A stretch of DNA of 6,321 nucleotides from Syntrophomonadaceae bacterium (GTDB taxonomy: Bacteria > Bacillota > Dethiobacteria > DTU022): assembly GCA_003558195.1 (NCBI GenBank), contig PWMM01000241.1:1-6321 (forward strand), written 5' to 3'. This document shows positions 1 to 5,470 of the stretch, in pieces. The notes under the pieces are model-generated. The model ran no database searches and was not told where the DNA came from. It worked only from the letters and a program-made list of their open reading frames with translations. The translations under genes were made by a program, and so were the position numbers. How positions within the stretch are numbered: position 1 is the stretch's first letter; every line of letters begins with the position of its first letter.

Positions 1-813
1 CAGGTTGCTCGTCAGCAAAAGCGAGAAAGACAATTATCCTTGGAACAAACCAGGCTTAAAACTGAAATTAACTACCAGGAAGCCAGGTTTAAAGAACTTT
101 TCAATTCACTTGACCTGGTTGAGCTGGAAGAAAATTTTAATCCTGATGATAGCAGGCAACTGATTGATTATCACAGGGAAGATATGGAGGCACTGGGTGA
201 AGTTAACCTTGGAGCGATCGAAGAATTAGAGAGATTAGAAGAAAGAATTAATTTTTTAAAAGATCAAAAAGAAGATATGCAAAAAGGTGAAGAGTCGCTA
301 ACCAAAGTTTTATCAGAAATTGATGATCGCATGAAGTATTATTTTAAGAATGCCTTTAATGCTATTGGAGAAAATTTCAAAAAGACCTTTAATGAACTTT
401 TTGAAGGTGGCCAGGTTTTGCTTAAAATGACCGATGCAGACGATCTTTTGGAGTCAGGAATTGAAATAGTTGCTCAGCCGCCGGGTAAAAAATTACAGAA
501 CATAACCTTATTATCAGCCGGGGAAAAAGTCCTGACTGCTATTGCCCTGGTTTTTGCAATACTCCGCTTTAAGCCGGCTCCTTTTTACCTGCTTGACGAA
601 GTTGAATCGACACTGGATGATGCTAACCTGGGCCGGTTTACCAAGTTTCTCCGGCAGTCTTCTGAACAGGCCCAATTTATTATGATTACTCACCGGAAAA
701 GAACCATGGAAGAAGCAGATGTACTTTATGGGGTGACCATGTCAGAACCCGGCATATCACGTCTGGTTTCACTTAAACTGGAAGATGAAAAAATTGTCAG
801 GGAGAGTAGCTAA
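1..813 (+). CDS. smc: SMC chromosome segregation ATPase, C-terminal part (5' end outside window)
   Basis: SMC is the ATPase of the bacterial condensin complex (with ScpA and ScpB), which organises and segregates the chromosome. The frame is open back to base 1, so the 270 residues seen are the last quarter of a protein usually near 1,190 residues; the in-frame TTG at 40 is not a real start. Fragment residues 1-125 are charged and helical (end of the coiled coil, with the family motif GEVNLGAIEE at about 66-75). The C-terminal ATPase head follows: IVAQPPGKKLQN (about 156-167), signature LSAGE (171-175), Walker B FYLLDE (195-200, Asp199 and catalytic Glu200), D-loop TLDDAN, and the switch His231 in ITHRKRTMEEADVLYGVTM. 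The signature has Ala173 where bacterial SMCs normally have Gly. The gene ends two bases before ftsY, and its last codons carry the ftsY ribosome binding site, so the two are surely co-transcribed. Confidence 0.97.
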   Translation, partial: QVARQQKRERQLSLEQTRLKTEINYQEARFKELFNSLDLVELEENFNPDDSRQLIDYHREDMEALGEVNLGAIEELERLEERINFLKDQKEDMQKGEESLTKVLSEIDDRMKYYFKNAFNAIGENFKKTFNELFEGGQVLLKMTDADDLLESGIEIVAQPPGKKLQNITLLSAGEKVLTAIALVFAILRFKPAPFYLLDEVESTLDDANLGRFTKFLRQSSEQAQFIMITHRKRTMEEADVLYGVTMSEPGISRLVSLKLEDEKIVRESS

Positions 814-815
814 TC

Positions 816-1724
816 ATGAGCTTAATGGATCAATTTAAAAGCGGCTTGGCTCGCAGCAGAGATGGTTTTATAGGTCGCCTGGGCGGCCTTTTTAGTGGTG
901 GCGATATAGATCAAGAATTTTATGACGAACTGGAGGAAATCCTGGTTAGTGGAGACGTAGGTGTTCAGACCAGTATCAAGCTGGTTGAGCGGCTGCAAGA
1001 TGAGATTAAAGGGCGAAAAATCAAGGAGCGGGAAGAAGCAAAAAATCTTTTGTTAGAGCTAATTGTTCAAATTATGGGTTCAGCTGAAATAACTAACGAG
1101 CCTGATCAAAAGCCATATGTTATATTACTGGTCGGGGTAAATGGTTCCGGCAAGACCACTTCAGCCGCAAAGCTGGCCAGCCTTTATAAGCGCAGTGGTA
1201 AGGAAGTTCTTTTAATAGCTGGAGATACTTACCGGGCCGCTGCAATTGAGCAATTGGAAATCTGGTCTGAACGCACAGGCGTTGATCTTATGAAATCCCA
1301 GGCTGGCTCTGATCCATCAGCGCTCTTTTTTGATGCCATGAATGCTGCCAAGGCCAGAAATGTAGATGTGGTTATCGGTGATACAGCAGGGCGTTTGCAT
1401 AGTCGCTATAACCTGATGGAAGAATTGAATAAAATTTACCGGGTTATTGGTCGCAATATCGATGAAGCTCCTCACCGGGTTCTACTGGTGGTGGATGCTA
1501 CAACAGGCCAGAATGCTGTAGCCCAGGCCAAAAAATTTAACCAGTCTGTGCCGATAGACGGATTAATTTTAACCAAGCTTGACGGCACAGCCAGGGGAGG
1601 AATTGTTATAAATATTCAGGATGAACTGGATATTCCGGTTAGTTATGTTGGGACTGGAGAAAAATTAGAAGATCTGGCCCCTTTCGATCCTGAATACTTT
1701 GCCCGAGCCCTGCTGGAAATATAA
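816..1724 (+). CDS. ftsY: Signal recognition particle receptor FtsY
   Basis: FtsY is the membrane-associated SRP receptor GTPase. It docks the Ffh-ribosome-nascent chain complex at the SecYEG translocon and releases it on reciprocal GTP hydrolysis. The 302-residue protein is of the short Gram-positive type, with no long acidic A domain. A basic amphipathic stretch (residues 2-28) probably touches the membrane. The N domain spans about 30-90 and the G domain about 100-302, with the P-loop GVNGSGKTT (107-115), DTYRAAA (137-143), DTAGR (189-193), TKLDGTARGG (253-262) and closing GTGEKLEDLAPFDP (279-292). The residue before DTAGR is Gly188 instead of the usual aliphatic or acidic residue, a small oddity. 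The ATG at 816 is preceded by AGGGAGAG at 799-806, nine bases away and inside the end of smc. No rho-independent terminator follows, so transcription probably reads on toward ylxM. Confidence 0.98.
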   Translation: MSLMDQFKSGLARSRDGFIGRLGGLFSGGDIDQEFYDELEEILVSGDVGVQTSIKLVERLQDEIKGRKIKEREEAKNLLLELIVQIMGSAEITNEPDQKPYVILLVGVNGSGKTTSAAKLASLYKRSGKEVLLIAGDTYRAAAIEQLEIWSERTGVDLMKSQAGSDPSALFFDAMNAAKARNVDVVIGDTAGRLHSRYNLMEELNKIYRVIGRNIDEAPHRVLLVVDATTGQNAVAQAKKFNQSVPIDGLILTKLDGTARGGIVINIQDELDIPVSYVGTGEKLEDLAPFDPEYFARALLEI

Positions 1725-1748
1725 GAGGATTTTAATTCAAGCTCAGGC

Positions 1749-1777
1749 TTGCCATCTATAGATAATTTTGTTATACT
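1749..1777 (+). promoter_or_regulatory. SigA-type promoter for ylxM-ffh with extended -10
   Basis: The -35 box TTGCCA (1749-1754) and the -10 box TATACT (1772-1777) each differ from consensus at one base and are separated by exactly 17 bp. TG at 1769-1770, one base before the -10, makes it an extended -10 promoter. A start about seven bases after the -10 falls near G1784, giving a leader of about 31 nt before the ylxM ATG. The stretch between -10 and start is CCCCC, an unusually GC-rich discriminator. The promoter overlaps the left arm of the inverted repeat at 1775-1812. The start site is inferred from spacing, not measured. Confidence 0.75.
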
Positions 1778-1812
1778 CCCCCTGTAAAGCAAAAATACTT
1801 TACAGGGGGAGT
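1775..1812 (+). repeat. Perfect 15-bp inverted repeat covering promoter -10 edge, start site and ylxM ribosome binding site
   Basis: The left arm at 1775-1789 is exactly complementary to the right arm at 1798-1812, with an 8-base loop CAAAAATA (1790-1797). Going outward, a U-G wobble (1774/1813) and two A-U/U-A pairs (1773/1814, 1772/1815) could extend the stem to 18 pairs and include the A of the ylxM start codon. The right arm contains the ylxM Shine-Dalgarno AGGGGG (1804-1809). In RNA coming from ftsY the full stem would hide this site. In RNA starting near 1784 only a 6-bp stem (1784-1789 with 1798-1803) can form, and the Shine-Dalgarno stays open. As DNA the same symmetry could also serve as an operator. 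No T-run follows on either strand, so it is not an ordinary terminator. Confidence 0.85.
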
Positions 1813-1814
1813 GT

Positions 1815-2162
1815 ATGCTAGATCAGCTGAACAGAGTTAATTTACTCTTTGATATTTACGGTTCGCTATTGACTGAGCGGCAGCAAGAAGCGCTGCATTT
1901 TTATTTTAGTGAGAATTACTCCCTGGCAGAAATTGCTGCTGAATATAAGATTAGCAGACAGGCTGTCTATGACCTGATTCAGCGAGCCCTTGAATCTATG
2001 GAGAATCTTGAAAAAAAGCTCGGATTGTACAAGCTTTTTAATGAGCAGCAGGATTTACTGACTGAAGCCGACGCCTTGCTGCTGCAAACTGAATTAAAAG
2101 AGCGGGACTTAAAACGACTAAAAGAAATAATTGCTGCCCTGCGGTCAAGCAATGAAAACTAG
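1815..2162 (+). CDS. ylxM: YlxM family SRP-associated helix-turn-helix protein
   Basis: YlxM (UPF0122) is a small DNA-binding-like protein encoded just before ffh in many Bacillota and Mollicutes. In streptococci it has been linked to the SRP, where it affects SRP assembly and GTPase behaviour. This copy has 115 residues, close to the family norm. The opening RVNLLFDIYGSLLTERQQEA (7-26) is typical, followed by a sigma-region-4-like helix-turn-helix with SLAEIAAEYKISRQAVYDLI at 36-55. The tail (about 60-110) is a long charged helix that could form a coiled coil. The start ATG at 1815 is five bases after AGGGGG (1804-1809), and that site lies in the right arm of a perfect inverted repeat, so translation may be controlled. 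The stop overlaps the ffh ribosome binding site and the gap to ffh is 14 bp, which suggests coupled translation. Whether it binds DNA in the cell is unknown from the sequence. Confidence 0.95.
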   Translation: MLDQLNRVNLLFDIYGSLLTERQQEALHFYFSENYSLAEIAAEYKISRQAVYDLIQRALESMENLEKKLGLYKLFNEQQDLLTEADALLLQTELKERDLKRLKEIIAALRSSNEN

Positions 2163-2168
2163 GGGGAG
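2161..2168 (+). promoter_or_regulatory. ffh ribosome binding site, a copy of the ylxM site
   Basis: AGGGGGAG begins within the ylxM TAG stop (2160-2162) and lies eight bases before the ffh ATG. With the following T (2161-2169) it repeats exactly the nine bases at 1804-1812 before ylxM. It is therefore also a perfect complement of the left hairpin arm at 1775-1783, so one upstream sequence could in principle mask either start site in a read-through RNA. Confidence 0.85.
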
Positions 2169-2176
2169 TTAATAAT

Positions 2177-3526
2177 ATGTTTTCTAACCTGGCTGAAAAA
2201 CTGCAAGACACATTTCGCCGCTTAAAAGGTAAAGGTAAGCTAAGCGAAAAAGATGTCGATGCAGCAATGAGAGAGATCAGGCTGGCTCTACTCGAGGCTG
2301 ATGTGAATTTTAAAGTGGTTAAAGAATTTGTAAATTCCATTAGAGAAAGGGCAGTTGGACAAGAAGTTATGGGTAGCCTTACCCCGGGTCAGCAGGTTGT
2401 AAAAATTGTCAATGAAGAAATGACCGGTCTGATGGGTGCTGAACAAAGCAAACTGGCCAGGGGCGAAAAAGGACCGGCCAAAGTCATGATTGTTGGCTTA
2501 CAGGGATCAGGTAAAACAACTACTGCGGTTAAACTGGCCTCTTATCTCCGCCGCGATGGAAGAAATCCCTTTCTGGTCGCAGCTGATATTTATCGTCCCG
2601 GGGCAGTTAAGCAGCTAGAGGTTTTAAGTTCCTCTATCGGCGAGAAGTATTATAGTAACCTGGAAAATGATCCTGTAAATATATGTAAGGAAGGTTTAAA
2701 AGCTGCTGAACGTGAAAATGCTGATGTGGTAATTTTTGATACCGCCGGCCGCCTGCATATAGATAATGAGATGATGTCTGAGATAAGTACTATCAAGGAT
2801 GAGATTAAACCTGAAGAGGTATTACTGGTAGTTGACGCCATGACCGGGCAGGATGCAGTAAATGCAGCAGCTTCTTTTAATGAGGCACTGGGTCTCAGTG
2901 GCGTTATCCTGACCAAACTGGATGGTGATACCAGGGGTGGGGCTGCGCTTTCTGTCCGCAAAGTAACCGGATGCCCCATAAAATTCATAGGTGTTGGCGA
3001 AAAAGTTGAAGCCCTGGAGCCTTTTTATCCAGACCGAATGGCTTCAAGAATTTTAGGCATGGGAGATGTTTTATCATTAATTGAAAAAGCTGAAGCAACG
3101 TTAGATCAGGATAAAGCCAAAGAAATGGAGAAAAAACTGCGACAGCAGCAGTTTACCCTGGAAGATTTTAGAGACCAAATGGGTCAGCTGCGCAGCATGG
3201 GTTCTTTGGATGACATTTTAAACATGCTTCCTTCGGGTGGCAATATCCCTAAAGAAATCAAGCAGATGTCCCTGAATGAAAAAAGTTTGATCAAGATCGA
3301 AGCAATAATAGGATCCATGACCAGGGAGGAACGCACTAACCCTTCAATCTTAAACAGCAGCCGTCGCCGGCGGATTGCCCAGGGCAGCGGGACAACAGTT
3401 CAGGATGTTAACCGGTTATTGAACCAGTTTAACCAGATGCAGAAGATGTTTAAGCAGATGAATATGTCCGGGAAAAAAGGAATGGGTAAGAAAATGAAAA
3501 AGCTTAAAAACCGGTTTCCCTTTTAA
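2177..3526 (+). CDS. ffh: Signal recognition particle protein Ffh (SRP54)
   Basis: Ffh with the 4.5S/6S-like SRP RNA forms the bacterial SRP. It binds hydrophobic signal sequences on ribosomes and delivers them to FtsY. The 449-residue product has full family length. The N domain covers about 1-90. The G domain (about 100-295) shows P-loop GLQGSGKTT (107-115), DIYRPGA (137-143), DTAGRL (188-193), TKLDGDTRGG (246-255) and GVGEKVEALEPF (272-283). The methionine-rich M domain (about 296-449) has the RNA-binding SRRRRIAQGSGTTVQDVNRL (395-414) and ends in a basic, Met/Gly/Lys-rich tail. All active-site motifs are intact. The ATG at 2177 follows AGGGGGAG at 2161-2168. The gene is probably transcribed with ylxM from the promoter at 1749-1777, with possible read-through from smc-ftsY. 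Confidence 0.99.
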   Translation: MFSNLAEKLQDTFRRLKGKGKLSEKDVDAAMREIRLALLEADVNFKVVKEFVNSIRERAVGQEVMGSLTPGQQVVKIVNEEMTGLMGAEQSKLARGEKGPAKVMIVGLQGSGKTTTAVKLASYLRRDGRNPFLVAADIYRPGAVKQLEVLSSSIGEKYYSNLENDPVNICKEGLKAAERENADVVIFDTAGRLHIDNEMMSEISTIKDEIKPEEVLLVVDAMTGQDAVNAAASFNEALGLSGVILTKLDGDTRGGAALSVRKVTGCPIKFIGVGEKVEALEPFYPDRMASRILGMGDVLSLIEKAEATLDQDKAKEMEKKLRQQQFTLEDFRDQMGQLRSMGSLDDILNMLPSGGNIPKEIKQMSLNEKSLIKIEAIIGSMTREERTNPSILNSSRRRRIAQGSGTTVQDVNRLLNQFNQMQKMFKQMNMSGKKGMGKKMKKLKNRFPF

Positions 3527-3530
3527 AACC

Positions 3531-3593
3531 AGTTGAGGTAAATAAAGCTTTCCGGAAACAGTTCCGGTTTATATAGATGGCATTAAATCAACT
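3531..3593 (+). promoter_or_regulatory. Possible structured leader upstream of rpsP
   Basis: The 106-bp gap between ffh and rpsP (3527-3632) holds nested complementarity. AGTTGA (3531-3536) can pair with TCAACT (3588-3593), enclosing a 6-bp hairpin CCGGAA-ACAG-TTCCGG (3552-3567) followed by TTTATATAG. A competing pairing is possible between AAACCGG (3508-3514, inside the ffh end) and CCGGTTT (3564-3570). The T-tract is too short for a convincing terminator. It could be a weak attenuator, an RNA processing site or chance. I found no convincing -35/-10 pair in this gap. Confidence 0.35.
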
Positions 3594-3618
3594 AAAGCAG
3601 GTTAAATAATCGTTCAAT

Positions 3619-3626
3619 GGAGGTGA
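3619..3626 (+). promoter_or_regulatory. Very strong ribosome binding site that fixes the TTG start of rpsP
   Basis: GGAGGTGA is a full eight-base match to the complement of the 16S rRNA tail. It lies six bases before the TTG at 3633, and this strength probably offsets the poor start codon of a highly expressed ribosomal protein gene. Confidence 0.85.
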
Positions 3627-3632
3627 GTAAAT

Positions 3633-3878
3633 TTGGCAGTAAGAATCAGGTTAAAGAGAATGGGAGGAAAAAAGAAACCTTTTTACCGCATCGTGGTTGC
3701 TGATTCACGTTATCCAAGGGATGGCCGTTTTATCGAAGAAATTGGTTACTATAACCCGACCACAAAGCCGACTACTTTTGAAGTGAATAGTGAAAAGGTA
3801 CAGCAGTGGCTTTCCAAGGGAGCCAGGCCTTCTAATACAGTAAAGGCTCTTTTTGATAAGGCCGGCCTTGGTAAGTAG
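3633..3878 (+). CDS. rpsP: 30S ribosomal protein S16
   Basis: S16 binds 16S rRNA early in assembly of the small ribosomal subunit and stabilises its body domain. The 81-residue protein has the normal bacterial length. It shows the family opening AVRIRLKRMGGKKKPFYRIV (2-21), then ADSRYPRDGRFIEEIGYYNP (23-42) and the C-terminal VQQWLSKGARPSNTVKAL (56-73). Translation starts at TTG 3633, the only start consistent with the conserved MAVRIRLKR beginning and the strong ribosome binding site upstream. It opens the rpsP-khpA-rimM-trmD-rplS block found across Bacillota, with a 22-bp gap to khpA. Confidence 0.99.
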   Translation: MAVRIRLKRMGGKKKPFYRIVVADSRYPRDGRFIEEIGYYNPTTKPTTFEVNSEKVQQWLSKGARPSNTVKALFDKAGLGK

Positions 3879-3900
3879 GTTTACAGGAAGGATGGTATAA

Positions 3901-4131
3901 ATGAAGCAACTACTGGAACATATCGCCAAAGCTTTGGTGGATGAGCCGGATCAAGTTGAAGTTAAGCAAATTGATAGTGACCGGTTAATTATTCTTGAAC
4001 TCAGGGTTGCGGAAACCGATATGGGGAAAGTGATCGGCAAACAAGGGCGTATTGCCAAGGCAATCAGGACGGTGGTTAATGCTGCTGCTGTAAATGAGCA
4101 TAAAAAGGTAATCGTTGAGATAGTACAATGA
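3901..4131 (+). CDS. khpA: KH-domain RNA-binding protein KhpA (YlqC)
   Basis: KhpA is a small cytoplasmic RNA-binding protein. In pneumococcus and other Gram-positives it pairs with KhpB (Jag/EloR), and together they affect cell elongation and division through RNA targets. The 76 residues form a single KH domain. The RNA-contacting GxxG loop is GKQG at 46-49 within GKVIGKQGRIAKAIRTVVNA (42-61), followed by the strand KKVIVEIVQ. The start ATG at 3901 has AGGAAGG (3885-3891) nine bases upstream. Its stop overlaps the rimM start as ATGA (4128-4131), so translation of the two is probably coupled. Confidence 0.96.
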   Translation: MKQLLEHIAKALVDEPDQVEVKQIDSDRLIILELRVAETDMGKVIGKQGRIAKAIRTVVNAAAVNEHKKVIVEIVQ

Positions 4132-4652
4132 TTAACGGGCATGAAATTGTTTTAGGGATAATTGTTTCACCACATGGCACAGGAGGTTTGGTGAAGGTAT
4201 ATCCATACTCAGATTTTCCTGGGCGTATCAGCTTACTGGCAGAGGTATTGCTGGAAAAAGAATTGAGTGGGCGCCTGTACGTAGTGGAAAAAGGAATTGT
4301 CCATGGGAAATACTGGCTGGTTAAGTTTAAAGGAATAAACAGCAGAGAGGAAGCAGCAGCATTACGTGACTACCTGATCAAAATTCAAAAAGATGAACGG
4401 TTACCACTGCCGTCGGGATCTTATTATCATGACCAACTGGTTGGACTATTGGTTTATAGTGTTTCAGGTGAATTACTTGGCACGGTGGAAGAAATCCGCC
4501 CCGGTGGCGGACATGATCAGGTTCTATTGGCCAGGGCTGGTAAAGATGACGCCTATAGCTTAATACCTGCTGTTAAAGAATTTATCAAGCAGGTGAACCT
4601 GGAAGAAGGAACAATTGTAGTTGAGTTGCCCGAAGGGATCCTTGATCTGTAA
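4128..4652 (+). CDS. rimM: Ribosome maturation factor RimM
   Basis: RimM helps the 30S head mature and binds S19. The 174-residue product has the usual two-part form. The N-terminal RimM domain (about 6-90) keeps the G-x-I-x(3)-HG pattern around residues 10-17 and the GLVKVYPYSDFP stretch (20-31). The C-terminal PRC-barrel (about 97-174) includes YYHDQLVGLLVY (99-110) and the typical close LIPAVKEFI...VELPEGILDL. The start at 4128 overlaps the khpA stop by four bases, and only a weak GAGA (4117-4120) lies before it, so expression probably depends on ribosomes finishing khpA. In E. coli too, RimM and TrmD are made at much lower levels than the flanking ribosomal proteins. Confidence 0.97.
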   Translation: MINGHEIVLGIIVSPHGTGGLVKVYPYSDFPGRISLLAEVLLEKELSGRLYVVEKGIVHGKYWLVKFKGINSREEAAALRDYLIKIQKDERLPLPSGSYYHDQLVGLLVYSVSGELLGTVEEIRPGGGHDQVLLARAGKDDAYSLIPAVKEFIKQVNLEEGTIVVELPEGILDL

Positions 4653-4674
4653 AGGAGTAATCCAGGAGTACTAG

Positions 4675-5400
4675 ATGATGAAAATAGATGTGGTTACCAT
4701 TTTCCCGGGTATTTTGGAAGGTCCTTTTAAAGAAAGTATGATCAAGAGGGCCATAGATAAAGGTTTTGTAGAAATAAACCTGGTTGATCTCCGAGATTAT
4801 ACTCATGATCAGCATCGCCAGGTAGATGATTACCCTTACGGGGGTGGTTATGGCATGGTTTTAAAGCCAGAGCCGCTTTTTGAGGCGATAGAAGATTTAA
4901 AAAATCATTCTGATTCCCATCATTCTCGGGTAATTTTGTTAACACCCCAGGGGAAGCGTTTTGATCAACAAGACGCCCGCAGGCTTTCTACAGATGCTCA
5001 TTTAATAATGATCTGTGGACGCTATGAAGGTGTTGACGAAAGGGTTCGCATTGAACTGGTAGATGAAGAAGTCTCGATCGGTGATTTCGTGTTAACTGGT
5101 GGAGAGCTGGGAGCAGCAGTTGTTGTAGATGCAATAGTACGCTTATTACCAGGATTTTTAGCAGAAGAAGCTTCTGCTGATGAGTCATTTACCGGGTCTT
5201 TATTGGAGTATCCTCATTATACCCGTCCTGCTATTTATCGTGGCATGGCAGTGCCGCCAGTTTTACTGTCAGGAAATCATGGTGAAATTTCCCGCTGGCG
5301 CAGAAAGCAGTCTTTGAAAAGGACTCAGGAAAGGCGGCCAGATTTATTAAAGAAAGCTAATCTTTCTAAAATGGATCAGGATTACCTGGAAGAACTATGA
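4675..5400 (+). CDS. trmD: tRNA (guanine-N1)-methyltransferase TrmD
   Basis: TrmD uses S-adenosylmethionine to make m1G37 next to the anticodon of tRNAs, which prevents +1 frameshifts. It is a SPOUT knot enzyme that acts as a dimer. The 241-residue protein shows DDYPYGGGYGMV (51-62), LTPQGKRFDQ (89-98), the knot motifs ICGRYEGVDERV (113-124) and EEVSIGDFVLTGGE (131-144), Arg156 in IVRLLPG, LLEYPHYTRP (176-185) and the C-terminal tRNA-binding NHGEISRWRR (201-210). At the position of the catalytic Asp169 of the E. coli and Haemophilus enzymes this protein has Glu170, and the following loop reads SFTGSLL instead of SFxxGLL. Two adjacent ATGs (4675 and 4678) are possible. AGGAG at 4664-4668 suits either, and the second matches the usual MKID beginning. 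The gene lies 22 bp after rimM. Confidence 0.97.
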   Translation: MMKIDVVTIFPGILEGPFKESMIKRAIDKGFVEINLVDLRDYTHDQHRQVDDYPYGGGYGMVLKPEPLFEAIEDLKNHSDSHHSRVILLTPQGKRFDQQDARRLSTDAHLIMICGRYEGVDERVRIELVDEEVSIGDFVLTGGELGAAVVVDAIVRLLPGFLAEEASADESFTGSLLEYPHYTRPAIYRGMAVPPVLLSGNHGEISRWRRKQSLKRTQERRPDLLKKANLSKMDQDYLEEL

Positions 5401-5426
5401 CAGCAGTAATCTCAAATAGTTAAAAA

Positions 5427-5437
5427 TATGTTACAAT
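5427..5437 (+). promoter_or_regulatory. Probable extended -10 promoter for rplS
   Basis: TATG-T-TACAAT fits the Gram-positive TRTGn extended -10 pattern: TATG at 5427-5430 and TACAAT at 5432-5437, one mismatch to TATAAT. No good -35 box is seen at 16-18 bp, which extended -10 promoters can tolerate. A start near 5444 would give a leader of about 27 nt before rplS. It lies in the 70-bp gap after trmD, the longest gap in the trmD-lepB part, and could supply extra L19 transcript. Confidence 0.5.
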
Positions 5438-5470
5438 TATCCAGTGAGTTAAACAGGAGGTTTGTAGAGA

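Noticed and set aside
1738..1751. Short hairpin CAAGC-TCAG-GCTTG after ftsY
   Set aside because: It has only five base pairs and no T-tract. Its last bases form the -35 box of the ylxM promoter, so it is probably coincidental.
1754..1763. 10-bp palindrome ATCTATAGAT
   Set aside because: It lies in the promoter spacer, is AT-rich and short, and matches no operator I recognise.
1775..1812. Hairpin read as a rho-independent terminator of ftsY
   Set aside because: The stem is GC-rich enough, but the bases after it are GTATGCTAG on the + strand, and no T-run follows on the - strand either. It also leads straight into the ylxM start codon.
2038..2340. Antisense reading frame of 100 codons across the ylxM-ffh junction
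   Set aside because: It is a shadow of two strongly conserved genes, with low-complexity Ser/Leu composition and no ribosome site. The same applies to the other - strand frames at 2650-2988, 3705-3929, 3951-4142, 4585-4815, 4742-4945, 4988-5188, 5480-5698 and 5979-6179.
3568..3590. TATATA/TATAGA as a -10 box for an rpsP promoter
   Set aside because: No acceptable -35 box at 16-18 bp and no upstream TG; too weak to call.
5401..5470. An L19 autoregulatory leader RNA before rplS
   Set aside because: No stable stem is visible in the 70 bases, and the predicted transcript leader is only about 27 nt.
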